From contig OZ244794.1 of NCBI GenBank assembly GCA_965219915.1, positions 1,302,001 through 1,366,000 on the forward strand: 64,000 nucleotides of DNA, written 5' to 3'. This document shows, one piece after another, positions 36,399 to 45,130 of this stretch. The DNA is from Bin80 sp965219915 (GTDB lineage Bacteria > Bacteroidota > Rhodothermia > Rhodothermales > Bin80). Positions within the stretch are counted from its first letter, which is position 1. Each line of letters opens with the position of its first letter. The position numbers were made by a program, and so were the translations under genes. Under the pieces are notes generated by a model. The model had not been told where the DNA came from. It did not search any database and was given only the letters and a program-made list of their open reading frames with translations.

Positions 36399-37142
36399 AT
36401 GAAAAAACTTATGCTATTTCTCCTGGTCGTTATAAGCGCTACCACGGCACGCGCCCAGCTCCCTGTTATTGATGTGGCAGCTCTGGCACAGGCAGCAGCC
36501 ACCGTGATTGAATTGCGTAATCAGGTGGACCTGCTATTGAAGGAGGTCGCTCTAGCAGAGGAAATCAGACACAATGCGGAGCACCACCTGCGCAGGTATG
36601 AGCGCGCACTGGCAAAGCGGGGTGTCATACCGTCCAGGTCATTAGGCACCCAGGTTGATCATATTCAGCAGGCGCATCAGGTTCCAGGCAGCATTACCTG
36701 GAGTAATCCCGGCGCATTGGAAGATGTCTTTCTGATGTATCGGGATTCGCCGAATCCGTTGCAGTCCCAGCGGGACGCCGATGAACAAACTATGGCTACG
36801 ATGCAAGGCACCCTCGCATCCCTGCGGTCCCACAGTGCATCTTTGGCTCAAGCCCACGAAGAGCTTGAGCATTTCAAGACCGAAATCCAGCGCGGCAAAG
36901 AGCCGCAGCAAATGCGCGATGTGCAGGCCAACCTTCAGATCTTGAATGCCCGGGAGCTGTTGCTTAATCGCCAGGCTTTAATGACGCTTACTAATATGGA
37001 GGCAGTCCGCGCGGCGGATGCTGTCAGTCAGAAAGCACAGGAGCGCACGCGCTATGATGCTTTTGTTGGAGGGACTGAGTGGTTGGGCGATCCTAGGCAG
37101 TACAGGATCGACCGTTTTCTCAGAATGCCCAACTATCCATAA
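36399..37142 (+). CDS. VirB5/TrbJ-like conjugal transfer protein
   Basis: The 247-residue protein has a signal peptide (MKKLMLFLLVVISATTARAQ). It continues as a long, alanine-rich, mostly helical region with many Glu-Arg pairs (about 30-230), typical of TrbJ/VirB5 minor pilins. It lies 4 bp after virB4 and before the TrbL-like gene, exactly where trbJ stands in Trb-type operons. The start at 36399 was chosen because it opens the signal peptide; an upstream in-frame start adds residues inside the end of virB4. Confidence 0.75.
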   Translation: MKKLMLFLLVVISATTARAQLPVIDVAALAQAAATVIELRNQVDLLLKEVALAEEIRHNAEHHLRRYERALAKRGVIPSRSLGTQVDHIQQAHQVPGSITWSNPGALEDVFLMYRDSPNPLQSQRDADEQTMATMQGTLASLRSHSASLAQAHEELEHFKTEIQRGKEPQQMRDVQANLQILNARELLLNRQALMTLTNMEAVRAADAVSQKAQERTRYDAFVGGTEWLGDPRQYRIDRFLRMPNYP

Positions 37143-37233
37143 ACGATCTTTTCCCGGGGGACCGGTGCATCAGGTCGGACGCCATTTAGAGTGACCGTCG
37201 CACCGCGTTCCCTGGGGAAGCAGCCGACGATTC

Positions 37234-38142
37234 ATGCAGGCACAACAGGCCATACAGGGCTGTGCACCCACAATGTTTTTCGATTGTGCGCAGGAGGTCT
37301 TTCGCCTCACAACAGAGGCGTGGCTTACTCGCGCACTGGATGCAGCACAGACGCTCTTTCTGAGCCTTGCACTCTTAGAGATTGTTGTGACCGGCTATAT
37401 GGTCTGGGTTGGACGCAATAAACAGGGCGGAGATTTGATCAGCCAGTTCGCACTCAAGATCGGGCTACTGGCGTTTGTGCTTGGTCTTATTTCCACATAC
37501 CACAGGTGGCTGCCCATGATTGCTCAGGGCTTTGGAGAAACGGCAGTTTACATTGGTGGGAGCGGGGTTACACACCTGTCACCAACCCATCTCTTGAACA
37601 TTGGTCTGAGCATGTTACTTACTGTGATGCAGTCTGTAGGACTGATTTCTGACGTCGTAACCTCTCTTGCCGTGATCCCCGCACTTATTATGCTGTTATG
37701 TTTTGTGGCACTTGCGGCCCACCTGCTTGTGGCCATGATAGAGAGCTATGTAGTTGTAACGGGAGGCCTCTTTTTTGTTGGTTTCATGGCTTTTCGGGGG
37801 ACAGCGCCACTCGGTGAGGGATACCTGAAGTATGTGGTTTATGTCGGTGTCAAGTTGTTTTTCATCATTCTGATTGCGAGTGTCGCCGCCTCTATCGGAG
37901 ACGACATGGTTGCGCTGCTGCAATCCTATGACAACTTGTGGCTGGAATCTTTTGGGCGGCTTTTTTCCGGGAATCCCGGAGGGGCGGCTGATGCGGTTTC
38001 TTCGCGGCTGGGGTTCCTGTGGTCAATTACGGCAGTAGCCATTCTGCTGGCGGGATTGGGATTATATATGCCGGGCCGGATTGCAACGCAGCTTAGCCGG
38101 AGCTTGACCATAAACTTCAAAAAAGCACTGGAGCGTCTGTAA
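37234..38142 (+). CDS. VirB6/TrbL-like inner-membrane channel protein
   Basis: The 302 residues have about six strongly hydrophobic segments: TLFLSLALLEIVVTGYMVWV, a stretch around LAFVLGLIS, IPALIMLLCFVALAAHLLVAM, VVTGGLFFVGFMAF, FFIILIASVAA, and ITAVAILLAGLGLYMP. The central loop is glycine-rich (YIGGSGVTHLSP). TrbL/VirB6 forms the inner-membrane channel of the transfer apparatus. The stop overlaps the next start by one base (TAATG). The 91-bp gap upstream is the largest within the first part of the operon. Confidence 0.82.
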   Translation: MQAQQAIQGCAPTMFFDCAQEVFRLTTEAWLTRALDAAQTLFLSLALLEIVVTGYMVWVGRNKQGGDLISQFALKIGLLAFVLGLISTYHRWLPMIAQGFGETAVYIGGSGVTHLSPTHLLNIGLSMLLTVMQSVGLISDVVTSLAVIPALIMLLCFVALAAHLLVAMIESYVVVTGGLFFVGFMAFRGTAPLGEGYLKYVVYVGVKLFFIILIASVAASIGDDMVALLQSYDNLWLESFGRLFSGNPGGAADAVSSRLGFLWSITAVAILLAGLGLYMPGRIATQLSRSLTINFKKALERL

Positions 38143-38804
38143 TGGCAAAGGAGGGTCATCCTTATCTGGATGGACGGTACGCTTTCGAGCGGCTTTTTGG
38201 CGACCTTGCAAGAGGCAAGCGTTCATGGCAATCCGTCGCATTCATTGCACTGTTATTGAATCTTGTGCTGACCGCGGGGTATGTATATCTGGCTTCTCAA
38301 CACAAGGTGGTGCCTTATGTAGTGGAGTTGGATGCATTGGGAGAGATGCGTGCTGCAGGACGGCTCTCCGTGCGTGATATCCCCGAACGGGCCATCACCG
38401 CCGTTCTACGCCGTTTCGTGCACAACCTGCGAACGGTACCCACCGACACCCGCCTGCTGAACGTACGGTTGCAGGACGCACGCACACATGTACATGGCCG
38501 TGCGGCAAAGACTCTCGTATCCGATCTGGACCGCGACCGTGAGGACCTGGAGCGTATGCTCCAGCGCGGTGATACTCGTTACGTGGATGAGATCAGCAGT
38601 GTCCTGAAAGTGCCCGGCGAGGGCATACTCTACCGGGTATCCTGGCGGGAGCTAACCAGAATTGGGCACGAGGAGCGCATCTCGTCCTATGAAGGGCATT
38701 TTCAGGTTCGGGTTGCGCCTGCCGAAGACGAAGAGGTGCTCAGCAGCAACCCATTGGGCATCTACATCATGGACTACACCCTGACACAGGTCAGTACGCT
38801 GTGA
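38142..38804 (+). CDS. VirB8/TrbF-like assembly protein
   Basis: VirB8 is a bitopic inner-membrane scaffold. The 220 residues have a short cytoplasmic start with YAFERLFGDLARGKRSWQ, as in TrbF. One membrane helix lies at about 28-49 (FIALLLNLVLTAGYVYLAS). The periplasmic NTF2-like domain follows, beginning VVPYVVELDALG and ending MDYTLTQVSTL. After this gene the usual order breaks: virB9 comes only 5.4 kb later, behind mobilisation and cargo genes. Confidence 0.85.
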   Translation: MAKEGHPYLDGRYAFERLFGDLARGKRSWQSVAFIALLLNLVLTAGYVYLASQHKVVPYVVELDALGEMRAAGRLSVRDIPERAITAVLRRFVHNLRTVPTDTRLLNVRLQDARTHVHGRAAKTLVSDLDRDREDLERMLQRGDTRYVDEISSVLKVPGEGILYRVSWRELTRIGHEERISSYEGHFQVRVAPAEDEEVLSSNPLGIYIMDYTLTQVSTL

Positions 38805-39019
38805 AAGCAAGCACATGCGATCTAATATCTTGACGGTTTCTGATTGTATTTGTTCGCCTGCTCTTGTTGAGGAGGGGGGACGCCCACTTGTCTGGATGCA
38901 GCGGTTGTGTTCATTGTTTCGGGCAGATGCCTTGGGAAGCCCGTATGCTTGCCCGGATGCAGCTGTTCAAGTATTTCAATCCGACATTATTACGTGCTAT
39001 CAGGGCGGTGGGTCGGGAA

Positions 39020-39301
39020 ATGGATAGGAAGAAGCGCTCTAACACGGTTAGTGCGCTAGTGACACTAGACGAGAAAGAAGCTTTGGAGCGCAGAGCTAAA
39101 GCACTGGGTATTAGTATTTCTGAATATTTGCGGAGGAAAGTAATATATGCTCAGCAAAGCAACGAAGAAATCCTTGCACGCGAGTGGGTAGCTGTTGCAC
39201 TCCAGATTCGAGAAATGCGTTCGGATGGCTCAGAGAAACAGCAGATGCATGATATACTGGAGCAATTGAAACAATTGATCGCGCGGACGATCTCCAGATA
39301 G
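39020..39301 (+). CDS. MobC-like relaxosome protein (ribbon-helix-helix)
   Basis: The 93-residue basic protein contains TVSALVTLDEKEALERRAKALGISISEYLRR, a ribbon-helix-helix domain like those of MobC proteins and CopG-type regulators. A helical C-terminus (about 50-93) follows. It precedes the relaxase by 45 bp, the usual place of the accessory protein that opens DNA at oriT. The ATG at 39020 is the start closest to the domain. The frame is open upstream to 38864, and a GGAGGGGGG run at 38870-38878 could serve a longer form starting at a TTG. Confidence 0.68.
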   Translation: MDRKKRSNTVSALVTLDEKEALERRAKALGISISEYLRRKVIYAQQSNEEILAREWVAVALQIREMRSDGSEKQQMHDILEQLKQLIARTISR

Positions 39302-39346
39302 TGTGTATGGATTGATCCGGATGAGAATATTGTATGAGGGTGTGAC

Positions 39347-40345
39347 ATGATCTGTTCAAGTAGATTAGTTCATAGTTTTCGTGGTGTTGCCCGCTATTTG
39401 GAGTCTCCGAAGTCTCACCGGGAAGATCGGGTACGTGTTGCCTGGATTGAAGCACGTAATGTTGTGACTGACGATAATCTCAGCATTGCAGCCCGGGAGA
39501 TGTCCTTGGTTGCAGCGGGTAACTCGCGTGTCAGGCGTCCATGCCTGCACTTATCAATTTCCTGGGCACCGGAGGATGATCCGTCCAGGGTTCAAATGAC
39601 CGAGGTATCGGACCGTGTACTGGCATCGCTCAAAATGAGCGAACATCAGGCAATGCTTGTTGCGCATGGAGATGAGCACTACGCGCATGTCCACGCCATC
39701 GCGAATCGTGTGCACCCGATAACCCGTAATCCCCGCTGTCGGAAGTTCTATTACCGTCAAATTCAGGAGACGCTGCGCAAGGCCGAGCGCGAAATGAACT
39801 TCCGGGAAACCCCGGGTCATTATTATCAGCTGCCCGGGCAAAGCGCCCCTGACCGCAGAGAATCCCTCTGCAAGCAGGCCCACAAGGCTACCCAATCAAG
39901 GGGAGACATACCCTTTCAGGTGCTTGTTCGTGATTCAGCGGAAGGGGATTTCGATGCAGCTCAGAGCTGGCTGGATCTACATACACGGCTGGGGAAGCAC
40001 GGACTGAGACTTGAGCCCCACGGTAGGGGGCTGGTGGTAACCGATGGTCACGAATATGCCAAGTGCAGCAGTGTAGCCAAAAATGCGTCTCTGCGCAAAT
40101 TGGAGGAGCGGTTCAAAGCACCATGGAGTAGTGCGGAAAAGTGCTCTCTTGACCACAGTATCCAGCGGCTTGGGCAAGTCGTGTCAAAGGACTTGACCTC
40201 CTCGGATAAGCGTGCACTGGTGAAGGATTTCATTTGCCTGGACGCCCAGATAGGTGGATTGAAGAGCAAGCTAACCCGGGCGGTCTATAATTCGCTCAGA
40301 ACTTTGGCCAACGATGAGCAACAGCGGGGAGACCTCGGGCGCTAA
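39347..40345 (+). CDS. Relaxase/mobilisation nuclease
   Basis: The 332-residue protein nicks plasmid or element DNA at oriT and stays bound to its 5' end. SFRGVARYLESP (about 10-21) matches motif I of MobA/VirD2-type relaxases. HLSISWAPEDDPS resembles motif II. HYAHVHAIANRVHP (His111, His114, His116) is the metal-binding motif III. The C-terminal half is basic and helical and has no primase or helicase signature. At 332 residues it is compact. The oriT is expected just upstream, between 38805 and 39346. The stop region overlaps the next gene by 32 bp. Confidence 0.83.
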   Translation: MICSSRLVHSFRGVARYLESPKSHREDRVRVAWIEARNVVTDDNLSIAAREMSLVAAGNSRVRRPCLHLSISWAPEDDPSRVQMTEVSDRVLASLKMSEHQAMLVAHGDEHYAHVHAIANRVHPITRNPRCRKFYYRQIQETLRKAEREMNFRETPGHYYQLPGQSAPDRRESLCKQAHKATQSRGDIPFQVLVRDSAEGDFDAAQSWLDLHTRLGKHGLRLEPHGRGLVVTDGHEYAKCSSVAKNASLRKLEERFKAPWSSAEKCSLDHSIQRLGQVVSKDLTSSDKRALVKDFICLDAQIGGLKSKLTRAVYNSLRTLANDEQQRGDLGR

Positions 40346-40676
40346 ACCACTGAGTCTGCGTGAGCGTACGGCAAACGCTACGGCGGCGCATATTGGCGAG
40401 GAGTTAGCACCGGTCATTACAGCACTGAAGGATAATCAGGAGGAGCTCAATTCCTGTCTACGACAGACAAGTCTGTTACTGGATATGCAGCAGCAGCCTT
40501 GGCGAAAAGCGGGTACCATGTTGTGGGGGATGGTGGTGGGTGCACTCCTTTTTGCATTTCTGCAGCCTCGGGTCAAGCACGCAAACAACGCCTGTACATT
40601 GGGGAGTGAGATACTTACGCAGTGGTCAACGCTCTCTACCTCAGAGCGCGCTGTGATTGAGAATATCGTTGAATAG
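40314..40676 (+). CDS. Small membrane protein overlapping the relaxase gene
   Basis: The 120-residue protein starts at ATG 40314, 32 bp inside the relaxase 3' end in another frame. It has one membrane helix at about 66-84 (GTMLWGMVVGALLFAFLQP). A helical, glutamate-rich segment (HIGEELAPVITALKDNQEEL) lies before it. In mobilisable plasmids such as RSF1010 a MobB protein overlaps the relaxase gene and anchors the relaxosome in the membrane; a similar role is my inference from position and topology. No sequence family is recognised. Confidence 0.55.
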   Translation: MSNSGETSGAKPLSLRERTANATAAHIGEELAPVITALKDNQEELNSCLRQTSLLLDMQQQPWRKAGTMLWGMVVGALLFAFLQPRVKHANNACTLGSEILTQWSTLSTSERAVIENIVE

Positions 40677-41300
40677 TGCTTACCTAAGAGCAAGTATTTT
40701 CGGTGGGGTATGGCATTATACGGAGTTGGATTGAGCGTAAAAACAGGTGTTCTTGGGCAGATGCTATATGTGTGCACGTGAGACAGGATGGTCGCAAAAT
40801 CAAGTAATTAATCCCAACTGTTGACATTGCCATTGTTTGAGAGGAGGATCCAGCAGCAAACAGGCACCGTGCAAGAATGTAGTGGAGCCTGCGAAAATCA
40901 CTCCAAGGCAAGAAGAAAGCCCGCATCAATCGGAAAGAAGAGGGCGAACAGGCACCAACAAGCGGGCTTGATGCGCCAACTTGGGGGATTGTGGTAACGG
41001 GTCGTGACTCCGAAAACCACTGCAGACAATTCAGACGAAGCGGTCAGATGAAGGCGATCAGTCCTATGCAACAGCGGGTCTGCAAACTTTTGGAGTTCAA
41101 GCCTTCGTTGGCAATCGGTTTTAGAATTGAAGCAAAACCCTATGGCGTCAGTTTATTGATTCCCCCAAATGTCCCGAATCACTGGGAAATACCGTACCCA
41201 GTAAAAACCGGAAAGGGGCAGATACGGACTTATTTTGCATAAGGGGTATTGGCTATACCGCGACTACCAGTGAACCTCACTAAACCAAGATAGCTTGAAC
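40677..41300 (+). other. Mostly non-coding 624 bp, with one weak short ORF
   Basis: An open frame runs from about 40883 to 41242. Its last part, starting at ATG 41048 (MKAISPMQQRVCKLL), could be a 64-residue protein ending IRTYFA. It has no family signal and no clear ribosome site, so I do not call it a gene. It may be the 3' remainder of a lost cargo gene. Confidence 0.3.
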
Positions 41301-42434
41301 ATGTCCAGCGGCGAATTGCATCTTCCTGATTTGTCAATCGCAAATTTTCGGGGAATACGCCAGCTTTCGATTAATAAATTAGGGCGTGTTACTTTGATTG
41401 CTGGCCGAAACGGAGTAGGCAAGACAACTGTGCTTGAGGCCGTGCGTGTGTACGCGGCTCGCGGAGATCAAGAAGTTTTTCAAGAATTACTCTATTCCAG
41501 AGAAGAATTCATCGAGATCCTTGACGAAGACCGCGATCGTAGGATCTCTCCAGATTATTCGGCACTCTTCTTCAGCAGAAATGTGACCTCCGATCAACCT
41601 GTCTTAATCGGTCCAGCTTCCGGCGGTAATAGCCTTATAATTGAAACGGCGGACGTAAAAGATATCCCCGAGCCCCAGCAGGATTGGTTCTCTCAGTTTA
41701 ATTCTAAGGCTACCCAAGTTCTAAGGGTTATCTACCGCGACGCAGAGTTTTTACTTCCATGGCTCGCCGACACCTCAGATTTTTTGGGACATGACTTAGT
41801 CAGGCGCGTACCCCGAGCACTACTGCGGGCCATAGCCAGCAAACGGGACATGCCTGATCCTATTAAGTGTGAATCACTTGGTCCAGGTCTCTTGGCAAAT
41901 CATGTTCTTGCAAGTTATTGGGATAAGGTCGTCTTGACTCCAGAAGAGCCCCTCGTATTGGAAGCCCTCGCGCTTACCGGGCAAAAGATTGAGGGCATTG
42001 CCGTAGTCGGGGACCATCGGGGATATCAAAGACTTGGCCGCCGAATTACAGTCAAGATGCAAGATCAAATTCAACCTATTCCCCTAAAAAGCCTGGGTGA
42101 TGGAATAACGCGTTTGTTCGTTGCCAGCCTCGCATTAGCTGTTAGCCGCAATGGTTTTCTGGTGGTTGATGAAGTGGAAAATGGAATACACCATTCCATC
42201 CAACACGAGTTTTGGAGCATGATTCTGAAGGCTGCGAATGAGTTTAATGTTCAGGTGCTTGCTACGACCCATAGCTTTGATTGCATCAAAGCATTTGCAT
42301 GCGCCGCGAGTGAAATCGAAGAATCGGAGGGGGCTCTGATACGACTAGAAAGAGAGAATGGTGATTTACGAGCGATTGAATATACAGAGGAAGAGTTAGA
42401 AATTGTAAGCGATCGAGATATTGAGGTCAGATAA
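41301..42434 (+). CDS. OLD/RecF-like AAA ATPase (putative defence or TA ATPase)
   Basis: The 377-residue protein has an SMC/RecF-type nucleotide-binding domain. LSIANFRGIRQLSI opens it, Walker A GRNGVGKTTVLEAV is at 35-48, Walker B FLVVDEVENGIHH is near 285, and the final LATTHSFDCIKAF carries the switch histidine. No Toprim domain is fused, unlike full OLD nucleases. The next frame, 7 bp downstream, is a broken DUF3226 gene, a Toprim-like family that often follows such ATPases. Two-gene ATPase plus Toprim or DUF4435 pairs are known anti-phage systems, so this is probably a decayed one. It lies in the cargo zone between virB8 and virB9. Confidence 0.8.
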   Translation: MSSGELHLPDLSIANFRGIRQLSINKLGRVTLIAGRNGVGKTTVLEAVRVYAARGDQEVFQELLYSREEFIEILDEDRDRRISPDYSALFFSRNVTSDQPVLIGPASGGNSLIIETADVKDIPEPQQDWFSQFNSKATQVLRVIYRDAEFLLPWLADTSDFLGHDLVRRVPRALLRAIASKRDMPDPIKCESLGPGLLANHVLASYWDKVVLTPEEPLVLEALALTGQKIEGIAVVGDHRGYQRLGRRITVKMQDQIQPIPLKSLGDGITRLFVASLALAVSRNGFLVVDEVENGIHHSIQHEFWSMILKAANEFNVQVLATTHSFDCIKAFACAASEIEESEGALIRLERENGDLRAIEYTEEELEIVSDRDIEVR

Positions 42435-42441
42435 AGAGTTG

Positions 42442-42876
42442 ATGGGGCGCGAAAGATCTGCTAAGAAAATACTCCTTGTTGAGTGGCAGGATTAGCTGCA
42501 TGTGGTTCGGCATTTGCGAAACCATCGTGATTCCGAATTTCAACCGGTTGAGAATAAGGATGCGCGAAGTGTTGAAAAATTAACTGGGTCTGTCACAGTG
42601 AAGTTCAAAGCTCCCGGCAAGGAAACGTTGGGTATCTTGGTGGATAGTAATACTGATCCGGTGAAGCGATGGGTACAAATAGCACTTAGTTGGAATATGC
42701 ATGCAATTTGCCGGAATATCTGTTTTCTCTCACTTCAGGCGTCCATCGCCACAATAGATCCATTGACCTTCGCATTCGGGACAGTAGCAAATTTGAGCTG
42801 TTCCAGGCTATTCTATGTAGCATGTGGCCCGACATGTGCCGAGGCTCGATATTACGGACACGCACGGTTAGCATAA
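42442..42876 (+). pseudogene. Broken DUF3226 (Toprim-like) partner gene
   Basis: From the ATG at 42442 the frame reads MGRERSAKKILLVEWQD, then TAG at 42493, then LHVVRHLRNHRDSEFQP. Intact relatives have a VEGKDDxHV motif at this point, so both a glycine-to-tryptophan change and a stop have destroyed the catalytic start. Further on, VKFKAPGKETLGILVDSNTDPVKRW matches the family. The homology then jumps to another frame near 42690 (EYACNLPEY), so at least one frameshift follows. It was probably the nuclease-like partner of the upstream ATPase. The 3' limit is uncertain. Confidence 0.65.
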
Positions 42877-43345
42877 CAAGAACTCATCAGACTTTCTGCG
42901 TAATTCATAGGTACACGGGTATATGCGCCTTTATAGAAACCTTGCTCATAACTTGCGTATATATGTGCACATTGACAATTCAGTCACCGCACATCACTAC
43001 CTAACCGCCTGGGGAGGCACGAAAGCACTGAATCATCCTGCCTGCACCGCTGCTTCACTCTGATAGCTGAGGAAGCGGACCAACTCCAACTTACACGCGT
43101 GGGTCGACTATTACGAGAGGCAAGATCAACTAGTGATCAATCGACCGAGCTCGCAGAGCAAATCAGCACGATCGCACGTGCCAAGCGGTTACTGCGCAAG
43201 AAGAAACTCACCGCCAACCGATCCTGCTAATTGAAATAATTAGTATTGTTCACCGCAAATAGCACATGCGCTAACTGTTCTGCGGTGAGTAAGACAATTG
43301 AAAGAGCCTGAAAGGGATTTAGAAGTCAAAAAGAGGGAACCATAT

Positions 43346-44040
43346 TAGGTAGCTCATGAATCAGTTTCAACTTCCCCTCTCTCCGCCACCGGGGTTAACT
43401 TCCGATATTCCCAACGGAGATTCTTACGGTTATAGTGGCACGCATAGACTTATTGTTGGGGTTCTGTGGAAACGTCGAAAATGGGAACGTCCTTGACGAC
43501 GCCTGCGCGCCAACTGGAGTCTCGTTTCGGATGGCAGCCGTAACGTATCTGTGCGGATTCCTGAATGTCATCCCCTAGTCATCGAAATTCAGGAGCATTG
43601 TGGGAGTGCTGAGATATTCCCACGAGGGATCTGCGTTGTTAAAGTGTTGCTCCGGAATCATCGGATCAGTGCAGGGTCAATCAGGATACAGGTCCAGTTA
43701 CTTTACTCTCTTTGCGCGCACCTTCTGGCCTAAGTCTACCCTCTCCAATACGGTAGTGTAAGGGTAGGGACTACTATGCTCTGTTCTCACGACAACTCTG
43801 GTGACGGGTAACCACAGTGCGGATATGATAGAGTCGAAGAAAAAAATTTCCCATATTGATCCGTCATCAAGAATGATCGTCTTTCCTCTATTTTCCACTT
43901 TTTTATGCGAGCTGGTGGCTTGGTGTGCTGCATTGGTCATTGATGCATGTTGAGGGATTTTATAGGTAGCTAGTGAATCAGTTTCCACTCCTCTTCTCTC
44001 CGCCACCGGGGTCGTCGTCCGGTATCCCTATTGGGAGCTC
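43346..44040 (+). repeat. Diverged direct repeat encoding an MNQF-SPPPG leader
   Basis: Positions 43346-43420 and 43963-44037 are about 75% identical, 617 bp apart. Both start AGGTAGCT and then open a frame: copy 1 ATG 43356-43496 (MNQFQLPLSPPPG..., 46 codons) and copy 2 GTG 43973-44149 (VNQFPLLFSPPPG..., 58 codons). After the shared 24 codons the frames diverge completely. The same peptide start before different tails suggests a repeated 5' module, such as the start of a protein family or a recombination site. Confidence 0.5.
43698..43940 (-). CDS. Short hypothetical protein (DDGSIWEI type)
   Basis: The frame of about 80 residues contains KTIILDDGSIWEIFFFDS, ALWLPVTRVVV and, at its end, VRAKRVK. 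This pattern of DGS-x-WE, W-LP, YPY and a final RA-R occurs in small exported proteins of unknown function. Relatives usually have a signal peptide, which is not evident here, so the gene may be truncated at its 5' end. The start at 43940 is arbitrary; the frame is open to 44006, where it runs antisense to the second repeat copy. Confidence 0.4.
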   Translation of the reverse strand: MTNAAHQATSSHKKVENRGKTIILDDGSIWEIFFFDSIISALWLPVTRVVVRTEHSSPYPYTTVLERVDLGQKVRAKRVK

Positions 44041-44239
44041 AGCGGCTTCCGATCACTTAGTTGAAGTGATGCGAATGTGGATGCATTCTCGTTTGGAAAA
44101 CAAAATGACCCCGCATCTGCCTCAATGTCGCTCACGTTCTACTGTGTAGAATTCCCGGATTTTTCCTAGTCCGTAACAGGATAGCAGTAGCAGAAGCGAT
44201 TCGAGTGCGTACGATTGATAAGCCTACAGGTACAGTCAA

Positions 44240-45130
44240 GTGCAGCGGATCCTTCTTTTCATAGTTGTCATGTCTAGCGGTGCTCAGGCGTATGCGCAGC
44301 AGCCAGCATCAGAGCGAATTGTAAATGTGTCAGGGTCGGTTCAGTCGGCAATTGATGCTCAGGTTTCCAAATTCAATACCGGAGGGCGGGCTGATGTACT
44401 TCGGCAGTCAGATGTACTCATTTATCCCTACGGGATCTACCAGCCGGTGTTGACCTGCACAGTACTCCGGGCTTGCATCGTAGAGCTACAGGCTGGTGAA
44501 ATCCTCATCAGCATCATTGCCGGCGACGATCAGAGATGGCTGATTGATCACACTGCAACCGGTGCAGGTGCAGGAACGGCGATCGTTTCCGTTAAGCCAA
44601 TTGATCACAATATCACAACGAACCTGATCATTTCGACGGATCGGCGTGTGTACCACATCACGTTGGATAGTCCGCCGTACGCTAAACCGAACGACCAATA
44701 CAATCCTCAGCGTCAGTATACGCGTCATATACGATTCTACTATCCTGTTGAGCACAAATTCGCATCTGTACGTTCCCATGAGCAGACAGATACGCTGGGA
44801 GGTCTGTCCCTCCAGGCCTTGAATCATCGCTATACCTGGCGTGCAGAGAAAGGATTTCCTTGGCTTCCTACGGCGGTGTTTGATGATGGTGAGCGTGTGT
44901 ATATACGAATTCCAACCAGTGCTTATGTCCAGGATCAGCCACTCCTCAGCATTGGGTTACGCGGTGCGGAGCGCGTGGCTGATTACGTAGTCCGTGACGG
45001 TTATTTCATCGTTGATGGACTTTTTGAGCAGGCGCGGCTTATCACAGGCGGTATCGCGCGCAAGGGGTTGTTCAGGAAAAAGCGGCATACCCAACTTGCA
45101 CTGCATATCTACAGGACCCCATCCAAATGA
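44240..45130 (+). CDS. VirB9/TrbG-like outer-ring protein
   Basis: VirB9 forms the periplasmic and outer-membrane ring of type IV secretion systems with VirB7 and VirB10. The 296 residues start with a GTG codon and a signal peptide (MQRILLFIVVMSSGAQAYA). N-terminal blocks are LIYPYGIYQPVLTCTVLRAC and VELQAGEILISI. The C-terminal VirB9 domain is seen in LNHRYTWRAEKG, PTAVFDDGERVYIRIP, and GYFIVDGLFEQARLI. It overlaps virB10 by 4 bp. virB7, a tiny lipoprotein, was not identified. Confidence 0.88.
   Translation: MQRILLFIVVMSSGAQAYAQQPASERIVNVSGSVQSAIDAQVSKFNTGGRADVLRQSDVLIYPYGIYQPVLTCTVLRACIVELQAGEILISIIAGDDQRWLIDHTATGAGAGTAIVSVKPIDHNITTNLIISTDRRVYHITLDSPPYAKPNDQYNPQRQYTRHIRFYYPVEHKFASVRSHEQTDTLGGLSLQALNHRYTWRAEKGFPWLPTAVFDDGERVYIRIPTSAYVQDQPLLSIGLRGAERVADYVVRDGYFIVDGLFEQARLITGGIARKGLFRKKRHTQLALHIYRTPSK

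Larger units (their letters stand above)
42877..44239. other. Gene-poor 1.36 kb with a repeated leader ORF
   Basis: This holds the end of the broken DUF3226 gene and, on the plus strand, a helix-rich open stretch ending at TAA 43228 (REARSTSDQSTELAEQ) that lacks a start. It also holds two copies of a short repeat (see separate entry) and one likely minus-strand gene. Most of it looks like decayed cargo between the two halves of the transfer operon. The virB9 promoter may lie near 44150-44239. Confidence 0.4.
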
